In this document: one piece after another, positions 9,320 to 18,078 of the stretch
Layout of the letters: each line of letters begins with the position of its first letter
Position numbering within the stretch: the stretch's first letter is position 1
Source: Rheinheimera sp. UJ63
GTDB lineage: Bacteria > Pseudomonadota > Gammaproteobacteria > Enterobacterales > Alteromonadaceae
Direction: 5' to 3'
Assembly: GCF_021568285.1 (NCBI RefSeq)
Contig: NZ_JAKGTQ010000002.1
Span: 1-64,000 of the forward strand
Length of the DNA: 64,000 nucleotides
The notes under the pieces: model-generated
What the model saw: only the letters and a program-made list of their open reading frames with translations
What the model was told of the DNA's origin: nothing
The model's database searches: none
Translations under genes and position numbers: made by a program

Positions 9320-10227
9320 TGTCAAACAAACACGTCACGATCAACGATGTTGGCCCTCGAGATGGCTTACAAAATCAAGCTAAGCATTTAACTGTGGAGC
9401 AGCGCTTACAGCTTATCAACGCCTTACTCGACGCTAAAGTACCCGCGATTGAAGTGGGTGCCTTAGTCTCACCCAAAGCCGTACCCGCTATGGCTGGCAC
9501 CGATAGCATCATTAGCCAGTTACCATCGGCTAACTGTGACTTTTCGGCGTTAATTCCCAATCGGCGCGGCTATGACAATGGTCACGCCTTAGGGATCCCG
9601 ATGATGTCGTTGGTGCTTGCGGCATCTAACACCATGAATGAAAAAAATATTCGAATGAATACTGCAGCCATTCTTGATGTGAGTCGCGACGTATTACAAC
9701 AAGCGAAACAAGATCAACAAGCGGTACAGGCTTATGTCGCTACGGCATGGGGGTGTCCGTTTGAGGGCGCCGTAGAAGAAGATGCGGTGCTGGACCTTTG
9801 TGATCAATTACTCAGCGCCGGTGCGGCTCGCTGTGTGATTGCCGACACCATTGGCGCAGCCAATCCTGAGGCGGCATTTAGCGTGATGACAAAATTAGTC
9901 AGTGCTTTTGGTGCTGACAAGCTGTCTTGTCATTTTCACGATACGCGCGCCATGGGGCTGGCCAATGTTTATGCCGCGTTACAAACCGGCATTCGGCATT
10001 TTGACAGCTCGATCGCCGGTTTAGGTGGCTGCCCGTTTGCACCAGGTGCCAGCGGTAATGTGGCTACGGAAGATGTGGTGATGATGTTGTCACAAATGGG
10101 TTATGCAACAGGAATTGAGATGCCTGCACTGTTAGCCGCAGCTGATTTAGCTATCGCGCTGACCGGAACCGCCAAAGGCGGCAAGGCAAAATACTGGCTA
10201 GAACAACAACAATATGCACGCGGTTAG
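9319..10227 (+). CDS. HMG-CoA lyase-family enzyme
   Basis: 302 residues with a TIM-barrel lyase pattern: the metal and catalytic motif DVGPRDGLQNQ at the N-terminus, HFHDTR for metal binding, and the signature GLGGCPFAPGASGN with its catalytic cysteine, followed by ATED. Relatives split 3-hydroxy-3-methylglutaryl-CoA to acetyl-CoA and acetoacetate; others act on related beta-hydroxyacyl-CoAs. ATG overlaps the stop of the CoA transferase gene (TGATG). Pairing with a CoA transferase and a LeuCD-type hydratase suggests cleavage of a citramalyl-CoA-like thioester rather than leucine breakdown, since no other leucine-catabolic genes are nearby. This is an inference. Confidence 0.85.
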   Translation: MSNKHVTINDVGPRDGLQNQAKHLTVEQRLQLINALLDAKVPAIEVGALVSPKAVPAMAGTDSIISQLPSANCDFSALIPNRRGYDNGHALGIPMMSLVLAASNTMNEKNIRMNTAAILDVSRDVLQQAKQDQQAVQAYVATAWGCPFEGAVEEDAVLDLCDQLLSAGAARCVIADTIGAANPEAAFSVMTKLVSAFGADKLSCHFHDTRAMGLANVYAALQTGIRHFDSSIAGLGGCPFAPGASGNVATEDVVMMLSQMGYATGIEMPALLAAADLAIALTGTAKGGKAKYWLEQQQYARG

Positions 10228-10246
10228 CGGCGCTGTGGGAGGAACA

Positions 10247-12304
10247 ATGAGTTATCGATTAGGTGTAGATGTAGGCGGTACGTTCACCGACTTACTGTTA
10301 ATCAACGAAGATACCGGTGAAACCTTTACGGCAAAAGTCCCCTCAACGCCGCAAGATTCTTCCATCGGGGTGTTAAATGGTATCGCGCGGATCTGTGAAG
10401 AATCCGGTGTTGATGTATCAAAGATTTCCCGAGTAATGCACGGTACTACCGTGGCAACCAATGCGGTCTTAACCGGTAAAGGTTCAAAGGTCGCCTTGGT
10501 GACCACTAAAGGTTACAAACAGGTCTTGCAAGTCGCCCGCTCGTTTTGCCCAGGTGGCTTAGGCGGTTGGGTCAGTTACATTAAAAAGCCATTGCTCGCG
10601 CCACTGGAGTTGACGATTGAAGCGGATGAGCGCATTGGTGCTGATGGTTCGATTGTTAGCCCCTTGCACGTTGATGCGTTTCGCGCGTCGTTACAACAAC
10701 TGAAAAAACGCGGCGGTTTTGCGGCGCTGACCATTTGTTTTATTAACTCTTATGTTAACGGTGAGCATGAACGGCAAGCGAAACAAATTGCCGCGGAAAT
10801 ATTCCCCGATATGCCGATTTCTATTTCATCGGATATTGTGCCAGAAATGCAGGAATATGAGCGCACGCAAACTACGGTTGTAAACAGCTATGTCCGTCCT
10901 GAAGTCGCGCGTTATGTTGATAATTTACAGCAGGCGCTCGTGGATAAAATGGGCGCCGATGTGCATTTGTCTATTCTGCGCTCAGATGGCGGTTTGGCGT
11001 CTGCACGAGCGGCAGCCGATAACCCGGTAAACCTGTTAATGTCTGGCCCTGCGGGCGGTGTGGCTGGCGCGATCCACTTTTGTAAAGAAGCGGGTCATAA
11101 CAACATTCTTACCTTTGATATGGGCGGGACATCCACCGATGTGGCGCTGATCCAAGACGCGAAAGCACGGATCCGTCGTGAAACACGGGTGGGTGATGTC
11201 ACGGTCAGAGCACCCTCTATCGATATTCGTACCGTGGGTGCCGGTGGCGGTTCACTGGCCTTTGTACCCGAGCTGACCAAAGCGTTACGGGTAGGTCCTG
11301 AATCTGCAGGTGCGGTGCCAGGCCCTGCGGCCTATATGAAAGGCGGCGAAGAGCCTACAGTGTGTGACGCTAATGTGGTACTCGGTTATTTACCTGCTGA
11401 TGTGCAACTGGGCGGTAAAATGGCGATCAATAAAGCTGCTGCCGTAGCAGCCGTGAAAAAAGTGGCAGATGCCATGGGCTTAACGGTTGAAGAGGCGGCA
11501 GAAGGTATTGTGAAGATCGTCAACGAGGCCATGTTTGGCGCGCTGCGCTTAGTCTCCGTTGAGCAAGGTTTCGATCCGCGTGATTTTGCATTGGTCGGTT
11601 TTGGTGGTGCAGGCCCGCTACATGCCAATGCCTTGGGTATCTTAAGCCAAGCTTGGCCAACGATTATTCCACCCGGGCCAGGTGTGTTATGTGCCTATGG
11701 TGATGCCACCACGCAAGTGCGAGATGAAGCCTCTCGTACCTACGTAACCTTACTTAAAAATGTTGACGAAGCGCAATTTAAGGCGGATCTGCAAGATTTA
11801 GCCAGCCGTGCTAAAGCCACCTTGCAACAAGACGGCTTAGACAGTGAGGCGATTACGCTGACTTATCAAGCCGATGTGCGCTACACCGGCCAAGCATTCC
11901 AGTTGTCAATTGAGTTTACCGAAGCGCAGTTAGCACAACACGGCACGGCATTATTAAAATCGCAATTCGATGCCGAGCATACGCAGTTATTTACCTTTGC
12001 CTTAGAAGATGGCCATGAGGTCGTGATGATCCGAGCGGTTGCGACCGCGAAAAACAAGCGGGTACCGGTGCGTAAAGCAGGTTCACCTGATGCGAGCTTA
12101 GCGGATTGTAAAATCACTGACAGCGAAATCTATTTTGAAGGTCGCTATCACCCGACACCGATATACGCTCGCGAAAAACTGCATAGCCAACTCGTGGTTG
12201 ATGGCCCAGCGATTGTTTGTGAAATGGATTCGACCACGGTGGTATTACCGGGGTATCGCGCCAGTGTTGACCATGTCGGCAATTTGCTGATCAATCCCGC
12301 TTAG
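10247..12304 (+). CDS. Hydantoinase A / oxoprolinase subunit
   Basis: 685 residues of the HyuA family, the ATP-binding subunit of ATP-dependent ring-opening amidohydrolases (N-methylhydantoinase, 5-oxoprolinase) and related carboxylases. Visible are the N-terminal nucleotide-binding motif GVDVGGTFTDLLLI, a second DMGGTSTDVALI near the middle, and VGFGGAGPLHA. ATG at 10247 is chosen because GGAGG lies just upstream; an earlier in-frame ATG at 10214 overlaps the lyase gene. It is followed six bases later by the B subunit. No third (gamma) subunit is present, which argues against an acetone-carboxylase-type complex. Confidence 0.88.
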   Translation: MSYRLGVDVGGTFTDLLLINEDTGETFTAKVPSTPQDSSIGVLNGIARICEESGVDVSKISRVMHGTTVATNAVLTGKGSKVALVTTKGYKQVLQVARSFCPGGLGGWVSYIKKPLLAPLELTIEADERIGADGSIVSPLHVDAFRASLQQLKKRGGFAALTICFINSYVNGEHERQAKQIAAEIFPDMPISISSDIVPEMQEYERTQTTVVNSYVRPEVARYVDNLQQALVDKMGADVHLSILRSDGGLASARAAADNPVNLLMSGPAGGVAGAIHFCKEAGHNNILTFDMGGTSTDVALIQDAKARIRRETRVGDVTVRAPSIDIRTVGAGGGSLAFVPELTKALRVGPESAGAVPGPAAYMKGGEEPTVCDANVVLGYLPADVQLGGKMAINKAAAVAAVKKVADAMGLTVEEAAEGIVKIVNEAMFGALRLVSVEQGFDPRDFALVGFGGAGPLHANALGILSQAWPTIIPPGPGVLCAYGDATTQVRDEASRTYVTLLKNVDEAQFKADLQDLASRAKATLQQDGLDSEAITLTYQADVRYTGQAFQLSIEFTEAQLAQHGTALLKSQFDAEHTQLFTFALEDGHEVVMIRAVATAKNKRVPVRKAGSPDASLADCKITDSEIYFEGRYHPTPIYAREKLHSQLVVDGPAIVCEMDSTTVVLPGYRASVDHVGNLLINPA

Positions 12305-12310
12305 GAGCTC

Positions 12311-14179
12311 ATGATGAATAACAAAATTAAACAAACGAATCATACCCCGTTACAGCGCGTCGACATTGATACGGTAACGGTTGATATTATTGAAAATGCG
12401 CTGAAAAATGCCCGCGAAGAAATGGACACCGTGTTATTTCGCACCGCGATGAGCCCAGGTATTCGTGAGCAGGGTGACTGCTTTCCGATGATCGCTAACA
12501 AAGACGGCAAAATGGTGGTAGGGCAGTTTGGCTCCTTTATCCACGGTTTTATGCAGGCCTTTAAAGGTGAGTTGGAAGAAGGCGACGTGATTTTAACTAA
12601 TGACCCTTATATGACTAATGCGGCGGTGTCGCATTTACCTGATTGGATTGTGTTGGTGCCGATCTTCAAAGACGGTCGACACATTGCCTGGTCAGCGATG
12701 TTTGGGCATATGTCGGATAACGGCGGTATGGTGCCGGGTTCGATCCCCATCAAAGCGCATAGTATCTTTCAAGAAGGTATTCGTATTCCGCCAACCAAGC
12801 TGTATAAAAAAGGCGAGCTGCAAAAAGATGTGTTAGAGCTGATTTTACATAATGTGCGCACGCCACAGTGGAACCGCTTTGACTTAAACGCGCTGGTTGC
12901 TGCCTGTAATACTGCCGCGCGGCGTTGTAAAGATATCGCCGAGCGTTTTGGTGATGATGTGTTTTACTCCACCATGGAAATTATGCTGGAGCGTAATCAT
13001 ATCGCGATGCAAGCGATCATCAATATGATCGTGCCAGAAGAGCCGCGGGTATTTGAAGATTACCTCTGTGATGACGGTGTGGGCATGGGGCCTTATAAAA
13101 TCCGCTGTAAAATGTGGCGTGAGAACGGCAGAGCTTTTTTTGATTTTACCGGCACCGATCCACAAGCGGCTAGCTCGATTAACTTTTATTTAAACGAAGA
13201 CATGTTCAAGATGTTCTTTGGTTCTTTCACCATTAACTTAGTCGATCCACAAATTCTGTTCAACGACGGCTTTTATGATTTAGTTGATGTATTTATTCCA
13301 CAAGGCAGCTTATTAAAACCGAACTTTCCGGCGGCATTATCGGGGCGTACGCATGCTTTAGGTCGGATCTTTGATGTGATGGGCGGTTTACTCGGCCAAA
13401 GTGCGCCTGACGCGATGAACGCAGCCGGTTTTTCTGATTCGCCACATTTATTCTATTCAGGCTATGACGATAAAGGTGAATGGTTTCAGTTATTCCAAAT
13501 CGGTTTCGGCGGAATTCCGGGGCGTCCGGTGGGGGATGGGCCAGATGGCCATTCACTGTGGCCAGGCTTTACCAACGTGCCTAATGAATTTATCGAAGCC
13601 TACTTTCCCTTAAGAGTTGAACGCTATGAAACTATCGCCGACTCAGGTGGTGCCGGTATGCACCGCGGTGGCAACGGTTTAAGTGTGGCCTATCGTTTCT
13701 TGTGTGATGGCACTATCGCTATCCATGATGATCGTTGGTTAACCTATCCATGGGGTGTCAGTGGCGGTGAGCCAGGACAACGTTCGACTAAGCGTTTAGT
13801 CAGAGCTGATGGCACAGAAACTTACTTGCCAGCCAAGTGTGACGATATCGAAGTGAAAAAAGGTGACTTATTGTATTTCGATACTTGGGGCGGTGGCGGC
13901 TGGGGAGATCCATTCAAGCGCGATCCGGCTTTGGTGTTGCAAGATGTGCACTGCGGTCTGGTTACTGCTGAAGGCGCACGCCGTTATGGCGTAGTTATTG
14001 TGGATGATGCGGTTGATCAAGCGGCCACGACAGCGTTACGCCAAACGCTAAGCACTGCACGCGGCAAGCCTGAGTTGTTTAATTTTGGCGGTACCATTGA
14101 AGAAATCAAAGCACGATGTGAAGCCGAAACACATCTGCCCGCGCCGGTTACGCCTAAATTTAGAACGGCGTCATCTTAA
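12311..14179 (+). CDS. Hydantoinase B / oxoprolinase subunit
   Basis: 622 residues of the HyuB family, partner of HyuA. Typical stretches are RTAMSPGIREQGDC, NDPYMTNAAVSHLPDW and the glycine-rich ending DTWGGGGWGDPF. Two ATGs stand in tandem (12311 and 12314); AGGAG lies three and six bases before them, so 12314 may be the true start. The two subunits together would hydrolyse a cyclic amide or imide at the cost of ATP. The stop overlaps the next start by one base (TAATG), coupling it to the amidohydrolase, a natural second step for releasing ammonia from the ring-opened product. Confidence 0.88.
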   Translation: MMNNKIKQTNHTPLQRVDIDTVTVDIIENALKNAREEMDTVLFRTAMSPGIREQGDCFPMIANKDGKMVVGQFGSFIHGFMQAFKGELEEGDVILTNDPYMTNAAVSHLPDWIVLVPIFKDGRHIAWSAMFGHMSDNGGMVPGSIPIKAHSIFQEGIRIPPTKLYKKGELQKDVLELILHNVRTPQWNRFDLNALVAACNTAARRCKDIAERFGDDVFYSTMEIMLERNHIAMQAIINMIVPEEPRVFEDYLCDDGVGMGPYKIRCKMWRENGRAFFDFTGTDPQAASSINFYLNEDMFKMFFGSFTINLVDPQILFNDGFYDLVDVFIPQGSLLKPNFPAALSGRTHALGRIFDVMGGLLGQSAPDAMNAAGFSDSPHLFYSGYDDKGEWFQLFQIGFGGIPGRPVGDGPDGHSLWPGFTNVPNEFIEAYFPLRVERYETIADSGGAGMHRGGNGLSVAYRFLCDGTIAIHDDRWLTYPWGVSGGEPGQRSTKRLVRADGTETYLPAKCDDIEVKKGDLLYFDTWGGGGWGDPFKRDPALVLQDVHCGLVTAEGARRYGVVIVDDAVDQAATTALRQTLSTARGKPELFNFGGTIEEIKARCEAETHLPAPVTPKFRTASS

Positions 14180-14787
14180 TGCTGCAGCCCGGTGATCTTG
14201 CGACGGGGACGGTGCCCTTCGGGCATCGTCCGGCACTTATCGTCGTCGACATGAGTTATGGTTTTACCTCTGTTGAGAGCCCCCTCGGTGGGGCCTTTGA
14301 TAGTCAAGTTGACGCGATGGCGCAATTGGCCGCTTGCTTTCGGCAGCGTGGTTGGCCAATTTATTTCTCGACGGTGGTTTATCATGACGAGCATACCTCT
14401 AGCGTGTTTCGCCAGCATCTGCCGGTTCTGAATATGTTGCGACCTGATACGCATTGGGTGCAAATCGATCAGCGTTTGGCGGTGCAGCCACATGAAGTCA
14501 TTGTAGAGAAAACGGTGCCAAGTGCTTTTTTTAATACTGGTTTAGCTGAGTTACTTGCCGCAGCGGCAGTCGATTCCGTGGTGATTGGTGGCTTAACCAC
14601 CAGCGGTTGTGTGCGTGCCACTGTGGTAGATGCCTTGCAATACAACTTCCCTGCATGGGTGATTCCTGAAACTTGTGGTGAGCGTAACTTGCAAGCTCAC
14701 GCAGCGAATTTGCACGATATGGCAGCGAAGTACGCCGAAGTGGTGGCATTGCCGCAAGCGCTGACGCGACTCGCAGCGCTGAAATAA
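14179..14787 (+). CDS. Isochorismatase-family amidohydrolase
   Basis: 202 residues of the cysteine-hydrolase (isochorismatase) fold. The catalytic triad is visible as D24 (IVVDMSYGF), K111 ([10 protein letters not shown]) and C144 ([16 protein letters not shown]). The TTSGCVRA stretch resembles N-carbamoylsarcosine amidohydrolase and maleamate amidase more than nicotinamidase or isochorismatase. The family usually removes ammonia from an amide or carbamoyl group. Its start overlaps the hyuB stop, so it likely acts on the product of the HyuAB ring opening. The substrate is inferred: either an N-carbamoyl amino acid or a maleamate-like half-amide. Confidence 0.85.
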   Translation: MLQPGDLATGTVPFGHRPALIVVDMSYGFTSVESPLGGAFDSQVDAMAQLAACFRQRGWPIYFSTVVYHDEHTSSVFRQHLPVLNMLRPDTHWVQIDQRLAVQPHEVIVEKTVPSAFFNTGLAELLAAAAVDSVVIGGLTTSGCVRATVVDALQYNFPAWVIPETCGERNLQAHAANLHDMAAKYAEVVALPQALTRLAALK

Positions 14788-14815
14788 TAAGTCATCTTTA
14801 ACACCTGAGGTAAGC

Positions 14816-16210
14816 ATGGCAAAAACCCTTTACGACAAATTATGGGATGCACATCTAGTAACCGAGATCGATGGCGATGGCTTGCTTTATATTGATCGAC
14901 ATTTAGCGCATGAAGTGACTTCCCCGCAGGCTTTTGCTGGGCTGCGGCAACACGGCCGTAGAGTACGTTGTCCAGAAAAAACCATCGCGACGATGGACCA
15001 TAGCATTTCTACTCGTTCATTTGATATTGATGCTTGTGGCCCACAAAATGCGTTGCAGTTAAAAACCTTGGTTAAAAACTGCAATGATAACAATATTATG
15101 CTTTTCCCTGTCGGAGACAGTCGCCAAGGTATTGTGCACGTGATGGGGCCAGAGCAGGGGCTAATTTGGCCCGGGATGACGGTAGTGTGTGGCGACTCAC
15201 ATACCGCAACCCACGGTGCCTTGGGTACTTTAGCTTTTGGTATTGGTACCTCTGATGTGGAACATGTTTTTGCGACACAAACTTTACGGCAATCTAAGGC
15301 TAAAAATTTACGTGTAGAGCTAAGCGGTAGGTTAGCTGCAGGCGTGTCGGCCAAAGATATTATCTTAGCGGTGATTGCGAAATTAACCAGTGCTGGCGCG
15401 ACGGGCTATGTTATTGAGTATGCGGGTGATACTTTGCAGCATTTATCGATGGCGGCGCGTATGACCATTTGTAATATGAGTATTGAAGCTGGCGCTAAGG
15501 CCGGCATGATGGCTCCGGATCAAGTGACTTTTGATTACTTGCGTGATAAGCCCTTTGCCCCAAAAGGTGACGCTTGGCAACAAGCACTCGACTACTGGCA
15601 AACGCTTTACAGTGACGCGGATGCCCACTTTGATAAAACGATTCGCATAGATGTTGCCGCTTTAGCCCCGCAGGTGACTTGGGGCACAAATCCTGGTCAA
15701 GTTATGGCCATAGACGGTGCTGTACCTGATCCGGCCAGCTTTAGCGATGCAAAACAACGTGCAGCAGCGAGCAATGCGCTTCATTATGTTGGGCTTAAGC
15801 AAGGCATGCGTGCTGGCGATATTGCTATTTCACACGTGTTTATTGGCTCTTGTACCAACAGCCGAATTGAAGATTTACGCGAAGCCGCCGCGATTGCCGT
15901 AAAAGGACGGGTTGCGTCAACGGTTAAAGCGATTGTGGTACCGGGCTCGATGGCGGTAAAAAAACAAGCTGAAGCAGAGGGCTTACATCAGATCTTTTTA
16001 AACGCCGGTTTTGAATGGCGTCTTCCCGGTTGCTCAATGTGTTTAGGCATGAATGACGATACTTTGCAGCCTCATGATCGCTGCGCTTCAACTAGCAATC
16101 GTAACTTTGAGGGGCGGCAAGGCCGAGGCTCTTTTACGCATTTAGTTAGCCCTGCTACTGCAGCGGCATCGGCACTAACCGGCACTTTATGTGACGTTCG
16201 TACTTTATAG
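14816..16210 (+). CDS. leuC: 3-isopropylmalate dehydratase-type hydratase, large subunit
   Basis: 464 residues, collinear with bacterial LeuC. The three [4Fe-4S] cysteines are C346 (GSCTNSR), C406 and C409 (GCSMCLG), almost the same positions as in E. coli LeuC. The family reversibly hydrates cis-unsaturated diacids: isopropylmaleate, and in related enzymes citraconate or dimethylmaleate. GAGG precedes ATG 14816. No leuA or leuB is in the window, and the gene sits in a catabolic run, so a specialised hydratase acting on a maleate-type intermediate is suspected. Whether the chromosome has a second, biosynthetic leuCD cannot be told here. Confidence 0.85.
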   Translation: MAKTLYDKLWDAHLVTEIDGDGLLYIDRHLAHEVTSPQAFAGLRQHGRRVRCPEKTIATMDHSISTRSFDIDACGPQNALQLKTLVKNCNDNNIMLFPVGDSRQGIVHVMGPEQGLIWPGMTVVCGDSHTATHGALGTLAFGIGTSDVEHVFATQTLRQSKAKNLRVELSGRLAAGVSAKDIILAVIAKLTSAGATGYVIEYAGDTLQHLSMAARMTICNMSIEAGAKAGMMAPDQVTFDYLRDKPFAPKGDAWQQALDYWQTLYSDADAHFDKTIRIDVAALAPQVTWGTNPGQVMAIDGAVPDPASFSDAKQRAAASNALHYVGLKQGMRAGDIAISHVFIGSCTNSRIEDLREAAAIAVKGRVASTVKAIVVPGSMAVKKQAEAEGLHQIFLNAGFEWRLPGCSMCLGMNDDTLQPHDRCASTSNRNFEGRQGRGSFTHLVSPATAAASALTGTLCDVRTL

Positions 16211-16222
16211 GAGCACAGGCAT

Positions 16223-16831
16223 ATGCGCGGTTTTACTTCGCTGTCGGCGCAAGCTGTTAGCTTATTACAAGACAATATCGATACCGATCAATTGTTACCT
16301 AAGCAATTTTTAAATGCGATTGACCGTATCGGGTTTGGTCAACATTTATTTCATGATTGGCGTTATTTAGACGATAAGGAAGCTGTGTTAAATCCTGACT
16401 TTGTGCTCAATAAACCTGAGCATCAAGGTGCTGAGATTTTACTAAGTGGTGCTAATTTCGGCTGTGGTTCTAGCCGAGAGCATGCTCCATGGGCATTGGC
16501 CGATTATGGTTTTAAAGTGATCATTGCTGAAAGTTTTGCCGACATCTTTTACGCCAATTGTGTAAATAATCAGATGTTATTAATTACCTTGCCGGCAGAG
16601 CAGATCAAAAAACTCAGTGACATCATTGCGACTAAACCGGATAGCTTGTTTCATATCGATCTTGAGCGAGAATTACTCACGGTAGCGGCTATTGGCATCG
16701 GTTTTTCAATTGAGCCGCTGGTGAAACAAAACTTACTGCTTGGGTTAGATCGGATCGGGTTAACCTTAACGGTGCAAGATGCGATCAGCGCTTATGAAAA
16801 GCGGATCCCCCGTTTTATGCGCGGCGAGTAA
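16223..16831 (+). CDS. leuD: 3-isopropylmalate dehydratase-type hydratase, small subunit
   Basis: 202 residues, the normal length for LeuD, the swivel subunit that completes the LeuC active site. Seen are DNIDTDQLLPKQF near the start and the substrate-binding GCGSSREHAPWAL. AGGAG lies before ATG 16223, twelve bases after leuC. It is the last gene of the run: the next gene faces it, 32 bases away. Role and uncertainty follow those of its partner. Confidence 0.86.
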   Translation: MRGFTSLSAQAVSLLQDNIDTDQLLPKQFLNAIDRIGFGQHLFHDWRYLDDKEAVLNPDFVLNKPEHQGAEILLSGANFGCGSSREHAPWALADYGFKVIIAESFADIFYANCVNNQMLLITLPAEQIKKLSDIIATKPDSLFHIDLERELLTVAAIGIGFSIEPLVKQNLLLGLDRIGLTLTVQDAISAYEKRIPRFMRGE

Positions 16832-16844
16832 TGGCAATACGGAT

Positions 16845-16887
16845 GCTGTTGCGGTGTGCTGGTTTAAGCCCAAATCACTGCAACAGC
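16845..16887. terminator. Hairpin between leuD and the convergent transporter gene
   Basis: GCTGTTGCGGTG (16845-16856) pairs with CACTGCAACAGC (16876-16887) over 12 positions with one G-T wobble, and a 19-base loop. The right arm lies inside the end of the convergent transporter gene. There is no T tract, so it would be a weak or factor-assisted terminator. Confidence 0.35.
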
Positions 16888-17751
16888 AGCAATCAAAATC
16901 AGCACTAAACCACTGTGATCACTAATGCGCAGTTTTTCTTTAAAAAACAAGCTCGAAATCAGCAGCATAAACAATACCTCTACCTGTCCTAATGTTTTTA
17001 CCAGCGCCACTGATTCTAAACTAAAGGCGGTAAACCAGCCCAAAGAGCCGAAAAAACTGCTAAAACTAACCAGCAATGTCAGTTTTGGGCGTTGCCATAA
17101 CACGCCTAAGGTTGCCGGTTCGCGCAGCAGTAAATAGCTAAACATGATGGCACTTTGTAGCAAAATCACCGCAGCCAGTACCCAGGCAGCACCGTGCAAA
17201 AAGGGTAGGCCCATTTGCAAGCTGGCTTGACGTACCCACAACGAGCCTAACGAAAACGATAAACCACTGCCCAACCCTAGTAACATCACGGGCCAAGAAA
17301 ATTGTCGCAAACTGGCACCACTGAGTAAAAAAATGGCTATCGCGCCGAGCATCACTCCAGCCCAACCTAACACACTAAGTGATTCATTAAAAAAGGCTAC
17401 GCCCAGTAAGGCCGCGATGACCGCTTCGCTTTTGGCTAAGCCCGCACCGATAGCATAATTGCGTAGCTTAAATAAGGTCACCATAAAGACGGTGGCGATA
17501 ATTTGCGTTAAAGCCGCACCACTGATAAACATGAAAAAATTGGCGTTAAAAACGGGAATGGCCGCAGGCTGCCAGTAATACAATAAGCCCAAATAACCCA
17601 GCACTAACGGGGATGCCCAAAGAAAGCGCGCCATGGTAACACCAGCAATACTGACGTCTTTACTCAGTTGTTTTTGAAAGGCATTGCGACAGGCTTGCAT
17701 TAATGCGGCCAACAGAGCAAAAGGGATCCACAGCACAGCATTTATCCGCAA
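16864..17751 (-). CDS. EamA/DMT-family membrane transporter
   Basis: 295 residues, almost wholly hydrophobic, with about ten membrane segments arranged as two five-helix EamA repeats. These inner-membrane carriers move metabolites or drugs out of (sometimes into) the cell. The start is uncertain: TTG at 17751 gives the full frame, GTG at 17736 is also possible, and no good ribosome binding site is seen. It converges on leuD and is not part of the catabolic transcript. A role in exporting or importing an intermediate of that route is possible but unsupported. Confidence 0.8.
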   Translation of the reverse strand: MRINAVLWIPFALLAALMQACRNAFQKQLSKDVSIAGVTMARFLWASPLVLGYLGLLYYWQPAAIPVFNANFFMFISGAALTQIIATVFMVTLFKLRNYAIGAGLAKSEAVIAALLGVAFFNESLSVLGWAGVMLGAIAIFLLSGASLRQFSWPVMLLGLGSGLSFSLGSLWVRQASLQMGLPFLHGAAWVLAAVILLQSAIMFSYLLLREPATLGVLWQRPKLTLLVSFSSFFGSLGWFTAFSLESVALVKTLGQVEVLFMLLISSLFFKEKLRISDHSGLVLILIAAVAVIWA

Positions 17752-18078
17752 AATAACACATGCTTTATCTTAACAGTTAGCCACCCATTCACAAAGCTGC
17801 AAGCCTTATTATGCCTGATTTTGTTTATTAAAAGCTGTGGCAATAAAGCCGAGTGCTTGTTTTCTTTCATGGGCAACGTTTTCGTTTTTTTGCAGGTTGC
17901 AGCGCCTGTTTAGCCTTACCTGACCCCTTGATGAAAAGCATTGATTGTTTAAAGCGTCAGGATCAGCGAAAATAGCCACCAATGATGTTAAACATAATGG
18001 ATCTAGCAAACGAAGGGCTCTACTGCGGGCTCTGCAATTATTTGTCGAAATCCATGCAGAAATGAAAAGACTTTATTA
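17752..18078. other. 327-base intergenic region before prfC
   Basis: The region lies between the divergent transporter gene and prfC. No convincing gene, RNA or operator is seen. A CATAAT hexamer near 17993 could be a -10 element but has no matching -35 at the right distance. The short minus-strand frame at 17809-18009 has no recognisable features. Confidence 0.5.

Noticed and set aside
8117..10227. Leucine catabolism for the CoA transferase and lyase
   Set aside because: No isovaleryl-CoA dehydrogenase or methylcrotonyl-CoA carboxylase genes are nearby.
10247..14179. HyuAB as an acetone or acetophenone carboxylase
   Set aside because: No small gamma subunit is present, and an amidase follows directly, which fits ring hydrolysis better.
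14179..14787. Siderophore-type isochorismatase paired with the TonB receptor
   Set aside because: No other siderophore genes are present, and the TTSGCVRA motif is closer to carbamoylsarcosine or maleamate amidases.
16864..17751. DMT transporter as part of the catabolic operon
   Set aside because: It lies on the opposite strand and faces leuD, so it cannot share the transcript.
17809..18009. 66-residue minus-strand frame in the gap before prfC
   Set aside because: No ribosome site or family resemblance; composition looks random.
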